A stretch of 41,227 nucleotides of DNA from Gordonia hirsuta DSM 44140 = NBRC 16056 (GCF_000333015.1 NZ_BANT01000031.1:1-41227), one strand, 5' to 3'. Shown: positions 26,477 to 34,930, counted from the stretch's first letter. Made by a program: numbers and translations. Notes: generated by a model from the letters alone, not told the origin.

Positions 26477-27472
26477 TTACCCCAGGGTGTTCGCCAGCTG
26501 GGGGAGAGACTGATCGACAAAGGTGTCGTCCCGGCCGCCGCGGCCGGTCGCCGTGAGCGTCAGCAGGGTCGCCTCCGGCCGGCAGCTGAAGCGGGCCGGC
26601 GCATAGGGCGAGGTCCCCAGCCCGGCGCTCACATGCAGCTTCATCGTCGAACCCCAGTTGGAGACGCCCTTGACCCGCGAGCGATCCAGGTGGCAGTTGG
26701 TCACCAGTGCGCCGTAGCCGGGCAGGCACAGCTGTCCGCCGTGCGTGTGCCCGGCCAGGACCAGGTCGTAGCCGTCGGCGGCGAACTGATCGAGGACCCG
26801 GGGTTCGGGTGAGTGCGTCAGTCCCAGCCGCAACTGGGCCAGTGGATTGGGCCGGCCGGCGATGGTCTCATAGCGGTCGCGGCCGATATGCGGATCGTCG
26901 ACCCCGGCAGCGGCCACCCGGACTCCGGCCACCTCGAGCTCGCGGATCGTGTGGGTGGTGTCGAGCCAGCCGCGTTCGGTGAAGGCCGCACGCAGATCCT
27001 GCCAGGGCAGCGGGCGTCCGTGGCTGCGCTTGTGGTCCTTCTTGAAGTACTTGAACGGATTCTTCGCGGTCGGGCCGAAGTAGTCGTTGGAACCGAAGAC
27101 GAACAGCCCCGGCCGCGCCAGCAGGCCACCCAGGGCCTGCACCACCGCCGGCACCGCCGCCGGATGCGCCAGATTATCGCCGGTGTTGACTACCAGATCC
27201 GGTTCGAGGCGATCGAGCTCGGCGATCCATGCCTGCTTCAGGGTCTGGCGCGGCATCATGTGGATGTCACTCAGATGCAGCACTCGCAGCGTCGGGGAGC
27301 CGGGTTCGAGAACCGGAACGGTCACCTCGCGCAGCGCGAAGGCGTTGCGTTCGATGACGGTCGCATACGCCAGTCCGGCTGCCGCTGCCCCGGCCGCGCC
27401 GGCAGCGACCCGAGCGGTGGTGGAGCCCAGCAGATCGGTAGGGGTACGACGCGGCAGACCGGGGGAGACCAT
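26477..27472 (-). CDS. Calcineurin-like metallophosphoesterase, membrane-associated (Rv3683-like)
   Basis: 331 residues. An N-terminal hydrophobic stretch (TTARVAAGAAGAAAAGLAYATVI) suggests a membrane anchor. All metallophosphoesterase blocks follow in order: HLSDIHM, NTGDN, GSNDYF, LTHSPEP and GHTHGGQLCLPGYG. These bind the two catalytic metals. The exported-type members cleave phosphoesters of lipids or cell-wall precursors, but the substrate is not known here. ATG 27472 is 7 nt after TAGTCT and 19 nt past the ponA2 stop, so it has its own leaderless promoter although it follows ponA2 as in M. tuberculosis. Confidence 0.9.
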   Translation of the reverse strand: MVSPGLPRRTPTDLLGSTTARVAAGAAGAAAAGLAYATVIERNAFALREVTVPVLEPGSPTLRVLHLSDIHMMPRQTLKQAWIAELDRLEPDLVVNTGDNLAHPAAVPAVVQALGGLLARPGLFVFGSNDYFGPTAKNPFKYFKKDHKRSHGRPLPWQDLRAAFTERGWLDTTHTIRELEVAGVRVAAAGVDDPHIGRDRYETIAGRPNPLAQLRLGLTHSPEPRVLDQFAADGYDLVLAGHTHGGQLCLPGYGALVTNCHLDRSRVKGVSNWGSTMKLHVSAGLGTSPYAPARFSCRPEATLLTLTATGRGGRDDTFVDQSLPQLANTLG

Positions 27473-27479
27473 AGCGACC

Positions 27480-27485
27480 AGACTA
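27480..27485 (-). promoter_or_regulatory. -10 hexamer TAGTCT, leaderless start for the metallophosphoesterase
   Basis: TAGTCT on the minus strand, 7 nt before ATG 27472, in the short gap after ponA2. Confidence 0.55.
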
Positions 27486-27491
27486 CGCTGG

Positions 27492-29954
27492 TCAGCCCTC
27501 GGGAACCTCGATCACCACGGGCCCCACACCCGGAACGGTCACCGTCTTGGTGGCGACTCCGCCGCTGCCGCTGCCGCTCCTGCTGCTCTTGCCGTTACTG
27601 ACATAGACGGCGATCACGGTGCCGGGCATGGCGCTGTCCGACGGTGCGGTGAACACCACCGTGCCCTTGGGCTTTCCGCTGTCGACCTCGAGCTCGTTGA
27701 CCTTGAATCCGGACTCCTGCAGCCGGGCGACGGCCTGGCTGACCGGCAGGCCGGCCACATCGGGGATGCGGCCGCGGCTGCTGCCCCGGACGAACTGGGG
27801 GTCGTTCGGCGGCATCCGCACCGGCCCGAACTTCTCGGCGATCGGCAGCATCGCGCGGAACCACGTCTGGGCCGGTTCCATACCGCCGTATACGTCGCCG
27901 TCGTAGCACTGCCGCAGCGGCGAGGTGCAGATCCCGGACGGACGGGGGCCGTCGTTGTAGATGTAGGCGGCCGCCGCCAGCTGGTTGGTGAAGCCGAGGA
28001 ACGCGGCCGACCGGTGCGCTTCGGTGGTACCGGTCTTCCCCGACATGGGCAGGGACCATCCGGCCGAGTTGGCCGCGGCCGCGGCGGTGCCGGCGCCCCG
28101 ATCGTCGTGGCTCAGCGCGTTGGACAGGGTGTTGGCCAGTCCGCGTTCGATGACCTGCTCGCACTTGGGTGGGTTGAACGGAACATTGACCATCACCGGC
28201 GCACCTTCCGGCGTCACCACGGGATTGCCGTAGGGGTCGCGCTTGGGCTGCTGGATCGAGACGATCGGGCTCGGCGGGCACCACACGCCGCCGGAGGCGA
28301 TCGTGGCGCCGACATTGGACAGTTCCAGCGCGTTCACCGGGAACGGACCGAGGGTGAACGAGCCGTAGTTCCCCTTCTTGATGTAGTCGGCCAGGCTCTG
28401 CTCGCCGAAGCCGGAGGAGCCGGGGGCCGCGTACGAGCGCAGGCCCAGCCGCACCGCCATGTCGACGGCCGGCTTGACTCCGGTCTGCTGCAGCATCTGG
28501 ATGAAGGTGGTGTTCGGGGACTGCGCCAGCGCCTGCGGGAACGGCAGCGCCGGAGGGTACGGGCCGGCGTTCTTGACGCAGTAGGCGTTCACCGGGCACC
28601 CGAAGGCGCCGTTGCTGTTGCCCATCCCGTAGACGGCGACCGACGGCGGCACGTTCAGCACCGCACTGGTGCCCATCCCCTTCTCCATCGCCGCGGCGGC
28701 GGTGAAGACTTTGAAGACCGAACCGGCGCCGTCGCCGACCAGGGCGAACGGTTGCGGCTGCACCGTCTGGCCACGTTGCTGGTCCAGCCCGTATTCGCGG
28801 CTGGAGACCATCGCCAGCACGTCGTGCGATTCGGTTCCCGGGCGTACCACGCTCATCACATTGGCCAGGCCGTCGACGGTCGGGGAGGCCTGTGCGCGGG
28901 CCGAGCGCTGGGCGTTGGCCTGCACCTCCGGATCCAGGGTGGTGCGGATCGTGTAGCCGCCGCGGTTGACCGTCGAACGGGTCAGGCCGTTCTCGGCCAG
29001 GTACTGCAGAACGTAGTCGCAGAAGAAGCCGTTGTTCCCGGCCGAGATGCAGCCTTGCGCCGGCGTGCGTCGCTGCGGCAGGACGCCCAGCGGGGATTCC
29101 TTGGCGGCCACCAGCTCGGCCCGCAGCTGCGGGAAGTTCTCCAGCATGGTGTCGAGCACCGTATTGCGGCGGGCCAGCGCGCCGGAGGGATTGGTGTACG
29201 GGTTCAGCGCCTCGCTGGACTGCACCATGCCCGCCAGCATCGCCGATTCGGACAGGTTCAGTTCTTTGGCGGGCTTGCCGAAGTAGGTCTGTGCGGCCGC
29301 CTCGATGCCGTAGGCGTTGTTGCCGAACGGGACCATGTTCAGGTATCGGGTGATGACCTGCTTCTTGACGTCCTGCTTGGCCGCGGCCTCGTCGACGCCC
29401 TTCTCGCGCATCACCTGTTCGGTCAACGTCTTCTCCAGCACCATGGCCATGCGTGCTTCGCGCAGCTTGCGGGCCGGCGTCGACTCGGTCGCGGCCTCGC
29501 GTTCGGCCTCGGTGCGGGCCAGGACCAGCAGTTGATAGTTCTTGATGTACTGCTGATCCAGTGTTGAGGCGCCCTGCTGCACTTCACCGGAGGACTGGTT
29601 CTTCAGGGCGGCGCGCAGGGTGCCGCGCCAGTCGACGCCGTCGTGCTCGAGGAACCGGCGGTCCTCGATGGAGATGATGGCGCGGATCATGTCCTGGGAG
29701 ATGTCGTTGTAGCCGACGACGGTGCGGTACTGGTCGTACAGCAGAGCGATCGGGGCGCCGTTGACATCGGTCACCGTGGTCACCTCGGGAACCGTGCCGT
29801 TGAGCAGCTCCGAGGAGGTGTTGGCCATCGTCGCGGCGGCCCGGTTCGACAGCATCGCGGCGCCGCTGACGAAGGGGAACATCAGTCCGGCGACCAGAAT
29901 GCCGGCCAGCGTCAATGCCAGCGCCAGGCCGGGAAGTCTCGAGGTGTTCCGCAC
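27492..29954 (-). CDS. ponA2: Bifunctional penicillin-binding protein PonA2
   Basis: 820 residues from the GTG at 29954. A membrane span (about 8-30) precedes the glycosyltransferase domain (about 75-250; catalytic IEDRRFLEHDGVDW with Glu97, QGASTLDQQYIKN). The transpeptidase follows, with Ser412-Val-Phe-Lys415, Ser479-Pro-Asn481 and Lys640-Thr-Gly. A C-terminal PASTA domain (about 730-786) is followed by a Ser/Gly linker and a Val/Pro tail. It polymerises and cross-links peptidoglycan and matches Rv3682. GTG 29954 was chosen over GTG 29984 because TATCCT lies 7 nt upstream and would overlap the longer form. Confidence 0.95.
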   Translation of the reverse strand: MRNTSRLPGLALALTLAGILVAGLMFPFVSGAAMLSNRAAATMANTSSELLNGTVPEVTTVTDVNGAPIALLYDQYRTVVGYNDISQDMIRAIISIEDRRFLEHDGVDWRGTLRAALKNQSSGEVQQGASTLDQQYIKNYQLLVLARTEAEREAATESTPARKLREARMAMVLEKTLTEQVMREKGVDEAAAKQDVKKQVITRYLNMVPFGNNAYGIEAAAQTYFGKPAKELNLSESAMLAGMVQSSEALNPYTNPSGALARRNTVLDTMLENFPQLRAELVAAKESPLGVLPQRRTPAQGCISAGNNGFFCDYVLQYLAENGLTRSTVNRGGYTIRTTLDPEVQANAQRSARAQASPTVDGLANVMSVVRPGTESHDVLAMVSSREYGLDQQRGQTVQPQPFALVGDGAGSVFKVFTAAAAMEKGMGTSAVLNVPPSVAVYGMGNSNGAFGCPVNAYCVKNAGPYPPALPFPQALAQSPNTTFIQMLQQTGVKPAVDMAVRLGLRSYAAPGSSGFGEQSLADYIKKGNYGSFTLGPFPVNALELSNVGATIASGGVWCPPSPIVSIQQPKRDPYGNPVVTPEGAPVMVNVPFNPPKCEQVIERGLANTLSNALSHDDRGAGTAAAAANSAGWSLPMSGKTGTTEAHRSAAFLGFTNQLAAAAYIYNDGPRPSGICTSPLRQCYDGDVYGGMEPAQTWFRAMLPIAEKFGPVRMPPNDPQFVRGSSRGRIPDVAGLPVSQAVARLQESGFKVNELEVDSGKPKGTVVFTAPSDSAMPGTVIAVYVSNGKSSRSGSGSGGVATKTVTVPGVGPVVIEVPEG

Positions 29955-29961
29955 GTGGCCC

Positions 29962-29967
29962 AGGATA
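29962..29967 (-). promoter_or_regulatory. -10 hexamer TATCCT, leaderless start for ponA2
   Basis: TATCCT on the minus strand, 7 nt before GTG 29954. The 167 bp from 29955 to 30121 hold this promoter and the start of the whiB4 promoter. Confidence 0.55.
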
Positions 29968-30108
29968 CGTGGCGAACCTGACACCCGGGCTCAGCACGCA
30001 CCGGCGATGTGTGGTGTGGATTCTTGTGGAGTGCTCTTGTTTAGTGTGGAAAGCGGGGCTGCGGGGTCTTGGCCGAACCGTGACTTGCAATCCGCGGTCG
30101 AGTCTCAA

Positions 30109-30114
30109 TAGATT
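30109..30114 (+). promoter_or_regulatory. -10 hexamer TAGATT of the whiB4 transcript
   Basis: TAGATT in a locally AT-rich stretch, 7 nt before GTG 30122, which opens the first upstream ORF. It predicts a 115-nt region ahead of whiB4 that is almost fully covered by two small ORFs. Confidence 0.55.
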
Positions 30115-30121
30115 GAACACA

Positions 30122-30154
30122 GTGAGTTACACAACAAGAACAACTCAAGTGTGA
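30122..30154 (+). CDS. Upstream ORF 1 of whiB4 (10 residues)
   Basis: GTG 30122 to TGA 30152-30154 encodes MSYTTRTTQV (GTG read as Met). The start is 7 nt after TAGATT, as in the leaderless genes of this window, so it would be the first codon of the mRNA. Its stop overlaps the GTG of the next ORF by 4 bp (GTGA, 30151-30154). The peptide is Thr-rich; no function is assigned. Confidence 0.5.
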   Translation: MSYTTRTTQV

Positions 30155-30165
30155 CTCATATCGCA
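30150..30165 (+). promoter_or_regulatory. Possible Crp/GlxR site upstream of whiB4
   Basis: TGTGA-CTCATA-TCGCA matches the Crp/GlxR consensus TGTGA-N6-TCACA at 9 of 10 positions. It lies about 30-45 nt downstream of the predicted transcript start, a repressing position. The crp gene is 5 kb away. Confidence 0.35.
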
Positions 30166-30240
30166 ATCAAGGATCTGATGCGCGAGCCCGAACCCCGGGA
30201 ACGTGTCGACGGTTTGTTGAAAGGCGGACTACCGCAATGA
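30151..30240 (+). CDS. Upstream ORF 2 of whiB4 (29 residues)
   Basis: GTG 30151 to TGA 30238-30240. The product begins MTHIAIKDLMREPEPRERV and ends DGLLKGGLPQ, charged and probably helical. Its GTG overlaps the stop of ORF 1 (GTGA) and its stop overlaps the whiB4 ATG (ATGA, 30237-30240). The whiB4 ribosome site (AAAGGCGG) lies inside it, so its translation should open or control whiB4 initiation. No family is known. Confidence 0.5.
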   Translation: MTHIAIKDLMREPEPRERVDGLLKGGLPQ

Positions 30241-30572
30241 CTTTGGCCCCTCTGTCCAACGGAGATTCCGAAGCACGTCTGGCCTGGGTGGCGCAAGCCC
30301 GGTGTCGTGAAGGGAACCCCGACGACCTGTTCGTCCGGGGTGCTGCCCAACGCAAGGCCGCGACCATCTGCCGGCACTGTCCTGTCCAGCTCGAATGTGG
30401 CGCCGACGCCCTGGATAACCGGGTCGAGTTCGGCGTGTGGGGTGGAATGACCGAGCGGCAGCGCCGCGCCCTGCTGCGCCAGCATCCCGAGGTGACCTCG
30501 TGGGCGGCGTTCTTCGAGGCTCAGCGCAGCCGTCAGCGACTGGCCGCGGTTTCGGCCCAGCGCAGCAGCTGA
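30237..30572 (+). CDS. whiB4: WhiB4, iron-sulfur redox-sensing regulator
   Basis: 111 residues. Four cysteines for the [4Fe-4S] cluster (Cys23, Cys45, Cys48, Cys54; C-x2-C-x5-C) and the GVWGG turn (66-70), followed by a basic helix TERQRRALL. EARLAWVAQARCR and FVRGAAQRKAATICRHCP are nearly those of M. tuberculosis WhiB4 (Rv3681c). WhiB4 loses its cluster on oxidation and represses antioxidant and other genes. ATG 30237 has AAAGGCGG upstream and overlaps uORF 2 by ATGA. It is divergent from ponA2 as in M. tuberculosis. Confidence 0.95.
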   Translation: MTLAPLSNGDSEARLAWVAQARCREGNPDDLFVRGAAQRKAATICRHCPVQLECGADALDNRVEFGVWGGMTERQRRALLRQHPEVTSWAAFFEAQRSRQRLAAVSAQRSS

Positions 30573-30628
30573 CCGTCGGGGAGTCGGGCGCGGTAGGGGC
30601 CGCGTTGCGGTCCGCGCCGCCGGTGCCC

Positions 30629-30634
30629 TAGCGT
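30629..30634 (+). promoter_or_regulatory. -10 hexamer TAGCGT, leaderless start for the 30642 gene
   Basis: TAGCGT ends 7 nt before ATG 30642. Confidence 0.55.
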
Positions 30635-30641
30635 CGGCGGT

Positions 30642-31166
30642 ATGACCGAATCGCCGCAGCCCGACGACCAGAGCGGCTCGGGCCGCACCTCCGGGGGGAG
30701 CGCGGCAGCGGAGCTTCCGCAGTCGCTGCGCACCGCCATCCGGCTGATGTACGTCGGGGCGGTTCTTCAGGTGGCGGTGGGGGTCACCTTCTTCCTGTTT
30801 GTCAGCCGGTTGCGTGATGACCCGCGCGTGCGGGAGACCTACACCGACTACGTCGCCGAGCACGGCGGTGATGCGCAACAGCTGATCGACGAGTCCGTGA
30901 CCAGTTGGCGCATCGGCGTGGCGGCGGTCACCGTCGTCCTGACCGCACTCTGGCTGCTGCTGGCCTGGGCGTGCCGGCAGGGCAAGCGCTGGGGACGGCC
31001 CACCTCCACCGGACTGGGGATCCTGGCGATCATCGGCTCGGTCTACACCCTGCTGGGCGGGATCGAGCCGGTCGCCATCGCCACCCTGGTGCTGGCGGCG
31101 GCCATCCTCTATCTGCTGTACCGGCCCGACAGCACCGCCTACTTCAACGTCGTCGCCGCGCGCTGA
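30642..31166 (+). CDS. Four-span membrane protein of unknown function
   Basis: 174 residues. A Ser/Gly/Pro-rich soluble N-terminus (1-30) is followed by spans at about 36-55, 91-110, 121-138 and 141-158. The first loop holds SRLRDDPRVRETYTDYVAEHGGDAQQLIDESVTSWRIG, a pattern seen in small actinobacterial membrane proteins of unknown role. Leaderless start 7 nt after TAGCGT. It stands convergent to the Get3-like pair. Confidence 0.75.
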   Translation: MTESPQPDDQSGSGRTSGGSAAAELPQSLRTAIRLMYVGAVLQVAVGVTFFLFVSRLRDDPRVRETYTDYVAEHGGDAQQLIDESVTSWRIGVAAVTVVLTALWLLLAWACRQGKRWGRPTSTGLGILAIIGSVYTLLGGIEPVAIATLVLAAAILYLLYRPDSTAYFNVVAAR

Positions 31167-31195
31167 ACCGGCGCCCGTTCAACCGGCGCCCGGTC
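31166..31195 (+). repeat. 15-bp tandem duplication beginning at the stop codon
   Basis: AACCGGCGCCCGTTC (31166-31180) and AACCGGCGCCCGGTC (31181-31195) differ at one base. The first unit starts with the last base of the TGA. Confidence 0.8.
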
Positions 31196-31216
31196 AGCCG
31201 GGGCCGTCCGAACCCG

Positions 31217-32314
31217 TCAGTCCGGGGTGACGATCTGCTCGGCGACCGCGCGCAGCGCCTGCGCGTCGGAGACCTCGAACGGCAGAGCCTGCACGTTGAC
31301 CAGCGGCACACTCGGGTTGGCCGAGGTGAACCGCTGCAGCATGTGCTGTTCGCGCTGAGACTTGATCGCCCGGTCCACGTGCAGGGCCAGAACGCCGCGG
31401 GTCAGCTCGTCGTCGGCCTGTTCGGCCGCGGCCTGGGCCACCGGGGTGGAGATGCTGGTCAGGTTCGGATGGGTCCGGTTGACGATGAGGCCCGACAGCG
31501 GCATCGAGTCCTGAGCCAGCCGGTTGACGAAGAAGCTCGCCTCCCGCAGCGCATCGGCCTCCGGGGCGGCGACCACGACGAAGTTGGTGCCGGGACGTTT
31601 GAGCAGCGCATAGGTGCGGTCGGCGCGCTCCTGGAAACCGCCGAACATCGAGTCCAGGGACTGCACGAAGACGGCGACGTCGCGCAGGATGTCGGCGCCG
31701 ATGATGGTCGCGATGCCGCGCATCGCCAGGCTCATCGCACCGGTGACCACACGGCCGACACCGCGCCCGCCGCCGATGAGCATCTTCATCAGCCGGCCGG
31801 ACAGGAACGAGCCCAGCCGCTGCGGCGCGTCCAGGAAGTCCAGGGCGTTGCGCGACGGCGGCGTGTCCACCACGATCAGGTCCCAGCGGTTCTCCTCCAG
31901 CAGGCGGCCCAGCTTCTCCATCGCCATGTACTCCTGGGTGCCGGAGAACGACGAGGCGACCGTCTGATAAAAGGCGTTGTTCAAGATCGCCTCGGCGCGC
32001 TCGGGCGTGGAGTGCTCGATCACCATGTCGTCGAAGGTGCGGCGCATGTCCAGCATCATCGCGTCCAGCGTGCCCTCGCCGGAGCCCTCGATCGGCACCG
32101 GCTGCGGTTCGTTGGTCAGCTCGCTCATCCCCAGCGACTGCGCCAGGCGGCGGGCCGGGTCGATGGTCAGCACCGCGACGGTGCGTCCGTGTTCGGCCGC
32201 GTACAGGGCCATGGCGGCGGCCGTCGTCGTCTTGCCCACACCGCCGGAACCGGTGCAGATCACCACGCGGTTCGCCGGGTCGAGCAGGACCTCGCCCATC
32301 TTCAAGTCGGTCAT
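31217..32314 (-). CDS. Get3/ArsA-like ATPase, second of a pair (Rv3680-like)
   Basis: 365 residues. The deviant Walker [18 protein letters not shown] (21-37) and switch segment [15 protein letters not shown] mark the anion-transporting ArsA/Get3 ATPase family. Met-rich helices ([23 protein letters not shown]) may form a hydrophobic client surface. Its ATG overlaps the TGA of the first ATPase by one base (TGATG, 32316-32312), so the two are made together and probably form a heterodimer, as described for Rv3679-Rv3680. Client proteins or ligands are unknown. Confidence 0.92.
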   Translation of the reverse strand: MTDLKMGEVLLDPANRVVICTGSGGVGKTTTAAAMALYAAEHGRTVAVLTIDPARRLAQSLGMSELTNEPQPVPIEGSGEGTLDAMMLDMRRTFDDMVIEHSTPERAEAILNNAFYQTVASSFSGTQEYMAMEKLGRLLEENRWDLIVVDTPPSRNALDFLDAPQRLGSFLSGRLMKMLIGGGRGVGRVVTGAMSLAMRGIATIIGADILRDVAVFVQSLDSMFGGFQERADRTYALLKRPGTNFVVVAAPEADALREASFFVNRLAQDSMPLSGLIVNRTHPNLTSISTPVAQAAAEQADDELTRGVLALHVDRAIKSQREQHMLQRFTSANPSVPLVNVQALPFEVSDAQALRAVAEQIVTPD

Positions 32315-33330
32315 CAGACTCCCGCTTCCCTCATGACACCGGCGAGTTGGTAGATGGCGCCCAGGTCGACGTGCTCGTCGAGTTCGGGCAGGTCGATCTT
32401 GGGTGCATCGACCTCGTCGAGTTCGGACTGGGCCACCTGCTGGGCCTGCATCCGGATCGCGTAGTCGGTGGCCTCGGCCACCAGGCCCGCCAGATCCTCG
32501 TCCGACACGGTCAGGCCGGCCCGCTGCAGACCGGCGCGCAGCACCTCGGCGTCGACGGCGCCCTCGGCGAAATCGTCCAGATCGGCGTCGGGCAGATACC
32601 CCGGACTGACCCGGTTGACGAAGACCGCGCCGATGTTCAGGTCCTTGGCTGTCAGTTCCTCGACGGCTTCGACGGTCTCCTGGATCGGCATGGCCTCCAG
32701 CAGCGTGCACAGGTGCACCGCGGTCTGCGGCGAGTGCAGCAGCTGCACCACACCCTCACTCTGGTTGCGGATCGGGCCGGTCTTGGCCAGATCGCGCATC
32801 GCCGAGGTGACGTCCAGGAAGTTGCCGATCCGGCCGGTCGGGGGCGAGTCGACGACGATCACGTCGTAGAGCAGCTCGCCCTTCTTATCGGTGGCGATCA
32901 CCCGCTCCTTGATCTTGCCGGTGATCACCACATCGCGCAGGCCCGGAGCGACGGTGGTGACGAAGTCGATGGCGCCGACCTTCTTGATGGCCTTCCCCGC
33001 GAAACCCAGGTTGTAGAACATGTCCAGGTATTCCAGCAGGGCGTGCTCGATGTCGATGGCCAGCGCCCACACTCCGCCGCCATCCTCGGCGGCGGCGACC
33101 GGGTGGTCGGTGGGCGGCAGCGGCGGAACGTCGAACAGCTGGGCGATGCCCTGCCGGCCCTCCACCTCCACCAGCAGAACCTTCTTGCCTTCGGAGGCGA
33201 AGGCAACCGCAAGGGCGGCGGCGACCGTCGTCTTACCGGTGCCGCCCTTACCCGATACGAAATGCAGGCGGGCGTCGCGCGCTTGCGCCGGCCACGTATC
33301 TCCCTGCACGATCAACCGCTCAGTCGTCAC
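32314..33330 (-). CDS. Get3/ArsA-like ATPase, first of a pair (Rv3679-like)
   Basis: 338 residues from GTG 33330. Deviant Walker [17 protein letters not shown] (26-41), [59 protein letters not shown] and switch [17 protein letters not shown] agree closely with Rv3679. GTG 33330 is preferred over GTG 33339 because TAAGGT (33343-33338) precedes it by 7 nt. Transcribed divergently from the DUF4177 gene 83 bp away. Confidence 0.92.
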   Translation of the reverse strand: MTTERLIVQGDTWPAQARDARLHFVSGKGGTGKTTVAAALAVAFASEGKKVLLVEVEGRQGIAQLFDVPPLPPTDHPVAAAEDGGGVWALAIDIEHALLEYLDMFYNLGFAGKAIKKVGAIDFVTTVAPGLRDVVITGKIKERVIATDKKGELLYDVIVVDSPPTGRIGNFLDVTSAMRDLAKTGPIRNQSEGVVQLLHSPQTAVHLCTLLEAMPIQETVEAVEELTAKDLNIGAVFVNRVSPGYLPDADLDDFAEGAVDAEVLRAGLQRAGLTVSDEDLAGLVAEATDYAIRMQAQQVAQSELDEVDAPKIDLPELDEHVDLGAIYQLAGVMREAGV

Positions 33331-33337
33331 GACGATC

Positions 33338-33343
33338 ACCTTA
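33338..33343 (-). promoter_or_regulatory. -10 hexamer TAAGGT, leaderless start for the Get3-like operon
   Basis: TAAGGT on the minus strand, 7 nt before GTG 33330. Confidence 0.5.
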
Positions 33344-33401
33344 ACGGCAGCCCCGGCGGCTGCGGTCGCGAACCACCCTGCCGGTGTCGCCGCCGAAGGG
33401 C

Positions 33402-33407
33402 TAGGGT
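33402..33407 (+). promoter_or_regulatory. -10 hexamer TAGGGT, leaderless start for the DUF4177-ridA-MBL operon
   Basis: TAGGGT ends 6 nt before ATG 33414. Confidence 0.55.
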
Positions 33408-33413
33408 TGGCGT

Positions 33414-33578
33414 ATGAGCGAACTGAAGACCTGGGAATACGCGACCATTCCGCTGCTGACGCACGCGACCAAAGACATTCTGGACACGTGGGGTTCGGAC
33501 GGCTGGGAGCTGGTCAGCGTGCTGCCGGGCCCGACCGGCGAGCAGCATGTGGCCTACCTCAAGCGCCCCACGAACTGA
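33414..33578 (+). CDS. DUF4177-like small protein (54 residues)
   Basis: ATG 33414, leaderless (6 nt after TAGGGT). MSELKTWEYATIPLLTHATK opens the protein and GWELVSVLPGPTGEQHVAYL gives the W-E-L-V-x-V turn that marks DUF4177-type proteins. The ridA ATG is 2 nt after its stop, so it is the first gene of an operon with ridA and the MBL hydrolase. Actinobacterial relatives sit at the same place before Rv3678c. Role unknown. Confidence 0.85.
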   Translation: MSELKTWEYATIPLLTHATKDILDTWGSDGWELVSVLPGPTGEQHVAYLKRPTN

Positions 33579-33580
33579 TC

Positions 33581-34081
33581 ATGGCGCCAGCGCAGAACCC
33601 GCCCTCCCCGAGTGCGCGGCTGGCCGAACTGGGCCTCACGCTGCCGACCGTGGTGAACCCGATCGGCAGATACACCCCCGCCCTGCGGGTCGGTGACCTG
33701 GTCTACACCTCGGGCCAGCTGCCGATGGCCGACGGCCGGCTGACCGCCATCGGCAAGGTCGCCGAGGGCGCTGCGGGAGTGGTGTCGCCGGAAGAAGCCA
33801 CCGCTGCCGCGCGCCAGTGCGCGCTCAACGCGCTGGCCGCGATCGACGCGGTGGTCGGCCTGGACTCGGTGGTGCAGGTGGTCAAGGTGGTCGGGTTCGT
33901 GGCCTCGGCGCCCGGATTCTCCGCCCAGCCCGCCGTGGTCAACGGCGCCTCCGACCTGCTCGGTGAGATCTTCGGGGAGGCCGGGGTGCATGCCCGCTCG
34001 GCCGTGGGCGTGGCCGAACTGCCGCTGGGGGCGGCCGTGGAACTGGAACTGATCGTGCAAGTCGAAGGCGCACAGCGGTGA
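33581..34081 (+). CDS. RidA-family (YjgF/YER057c/UK114) protein, Rv3678c-like
   Basis: 166 residues. NPIGRYTPALRVGDLVYTSGQLPMADGRLTAIGKV, ARQCALNALAAIDAVVGLDSVVQVVKVVGFVAS and ARSAVGVAELPLGAAVELELIV show the trimeric RidA fold, with Arg139 (in ARSAVGVAELPLG) likely the ligand-binding arginine. Canonical RidA hydrolyses reactive enamine/imine intermediates; this RidA subgroup with an extended N-terminus is less well characterised. Start 2 nt after the DUF4177 stop; its stop overlaps the MBL start (GTGA, 34078-34081). Confidence 0.92.
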   Translation: MAPAQNPPSPSARLAELGLTLPTVVNPIGRYTPALRVGDLVYTSGQLPMADGRLTAIGKVAEGAAGVVSPEEATAAARQCALNALAAIDAVVGLDSVVQVVKVVGFVASAPGFSAQPAVVNGASDLLGEIFGEAGVHARSAVGVAELPLGAAVELELIVQVEGAQR

Positions 34082-34893
34082 CGACGGAGTCTCCCGCCCA
34101 CCCGGCCTACGGCACGGTCCGTCAGGTGACCCCGTTCGCCTCGGTGCTGCTGCGGGACAACCCCGGCCTGATGGAACTGGACGGCACCAACACCTGGATC
34201 CTGCGGGCGCCGGACAGCGACACCGCAGTGATCGTGGACCCGGGCCCGCCCAAGTCGGGGCGGCATGTGCGCGCCATCGCCGACGCGGCCGGCGAGGTGG
34301 AACTGACGCTGATCACCCACCGTCACTACGACCACACCGGCGCCATCAAGAAGATGCGCAAACGCACCGGGGCGATCCACCGCGCGTATTCGCCGCAGTT
34401 CAGTCACGGCGCCCCGCGGCTGACCGATCGGGAGGTGATCGATGCCGCCGGACTGCGCATCACCGCCCTGCACACCCCCGGGCACACCGCCGATTCGATG
34501 AGTTTCCTGGTGCAGTGGCAGGATCAGCGCGCGGTCATCACCGGTGACACCATCCTGGGCCGGGGCACCACCGTGCTCGATCCCCTCGACGGCGGCCTGG
34601 GCGACTACTTCCACTCGCTGAACCGGCTGATCGTCGAGGCCGACGATGCCACCCTGCTGCCCGGCCACGGGCCCGATCACCCGCAACTGGGCCCGGTGGC
34701 CCGCTTCTACAAGGCGCATCGGGAAGAGCGTCTCGATCAGATCCGGCAGGCCCTGGACGATCTGCGGGTGTCCCCGCAGCGTGCCAAGCCGATGAAGGTG
34801 GTCCGCAAGGTGTACGCCGACGTCGACCGCTCCCTGTGGCCGGCGGCCAAGATGAGCGTCAAGACCCAGCTGGAGTATCTGCGCACTCTGTGA
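34078..34893 (+). CDS. Metallo-beta-lactamase-fold hydrolase (Rv3677c-like)
   Basis: 271 residues. Metal motif THRHYDHTGAI with His81, His83, Asp85 and His86, TPGHTADS with His136, TGDTILGRG and LPGHGPD. The C-terminal helical extension (YKAHREERLDQIRQALDDL) matches LACTB2/glyoxalase-II-like enzymes. It is predicted to hydrolyse a thioester, phosphodiester or RNA; the substrate is unknown. GTG overlaps the ridA stop by 4 bp. Confidence 0.9.
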   Translation: MTTESPAHPAYGTVRQVTPFASVLLRDNPGLMELDGTNTWILRAPDSDTAVIVDPGPPKSGRHVRAIADAAGEVELTLITHRHYDHTGAIKKMRKRTGAIHRAYSPQFSHGAPRLTDREVIDAAGLRITALHTPGHTADSMSFLVQWQDQRAVITGDTILGRGTTVLDPLDGGLGDYFHSLNRLIVEADDATLLPGHGPDHPQLGPVARFYKAHREERLDQIRQALDDLRVSPQRAKPMKVVRKVYADVDRSLWPAAKMSVKTQLEYLRTL

Positions 34894-34930
34894 GCGTCGG
34901 GTGCCCGCCCGCGATGCGGGCCCGGGCATC

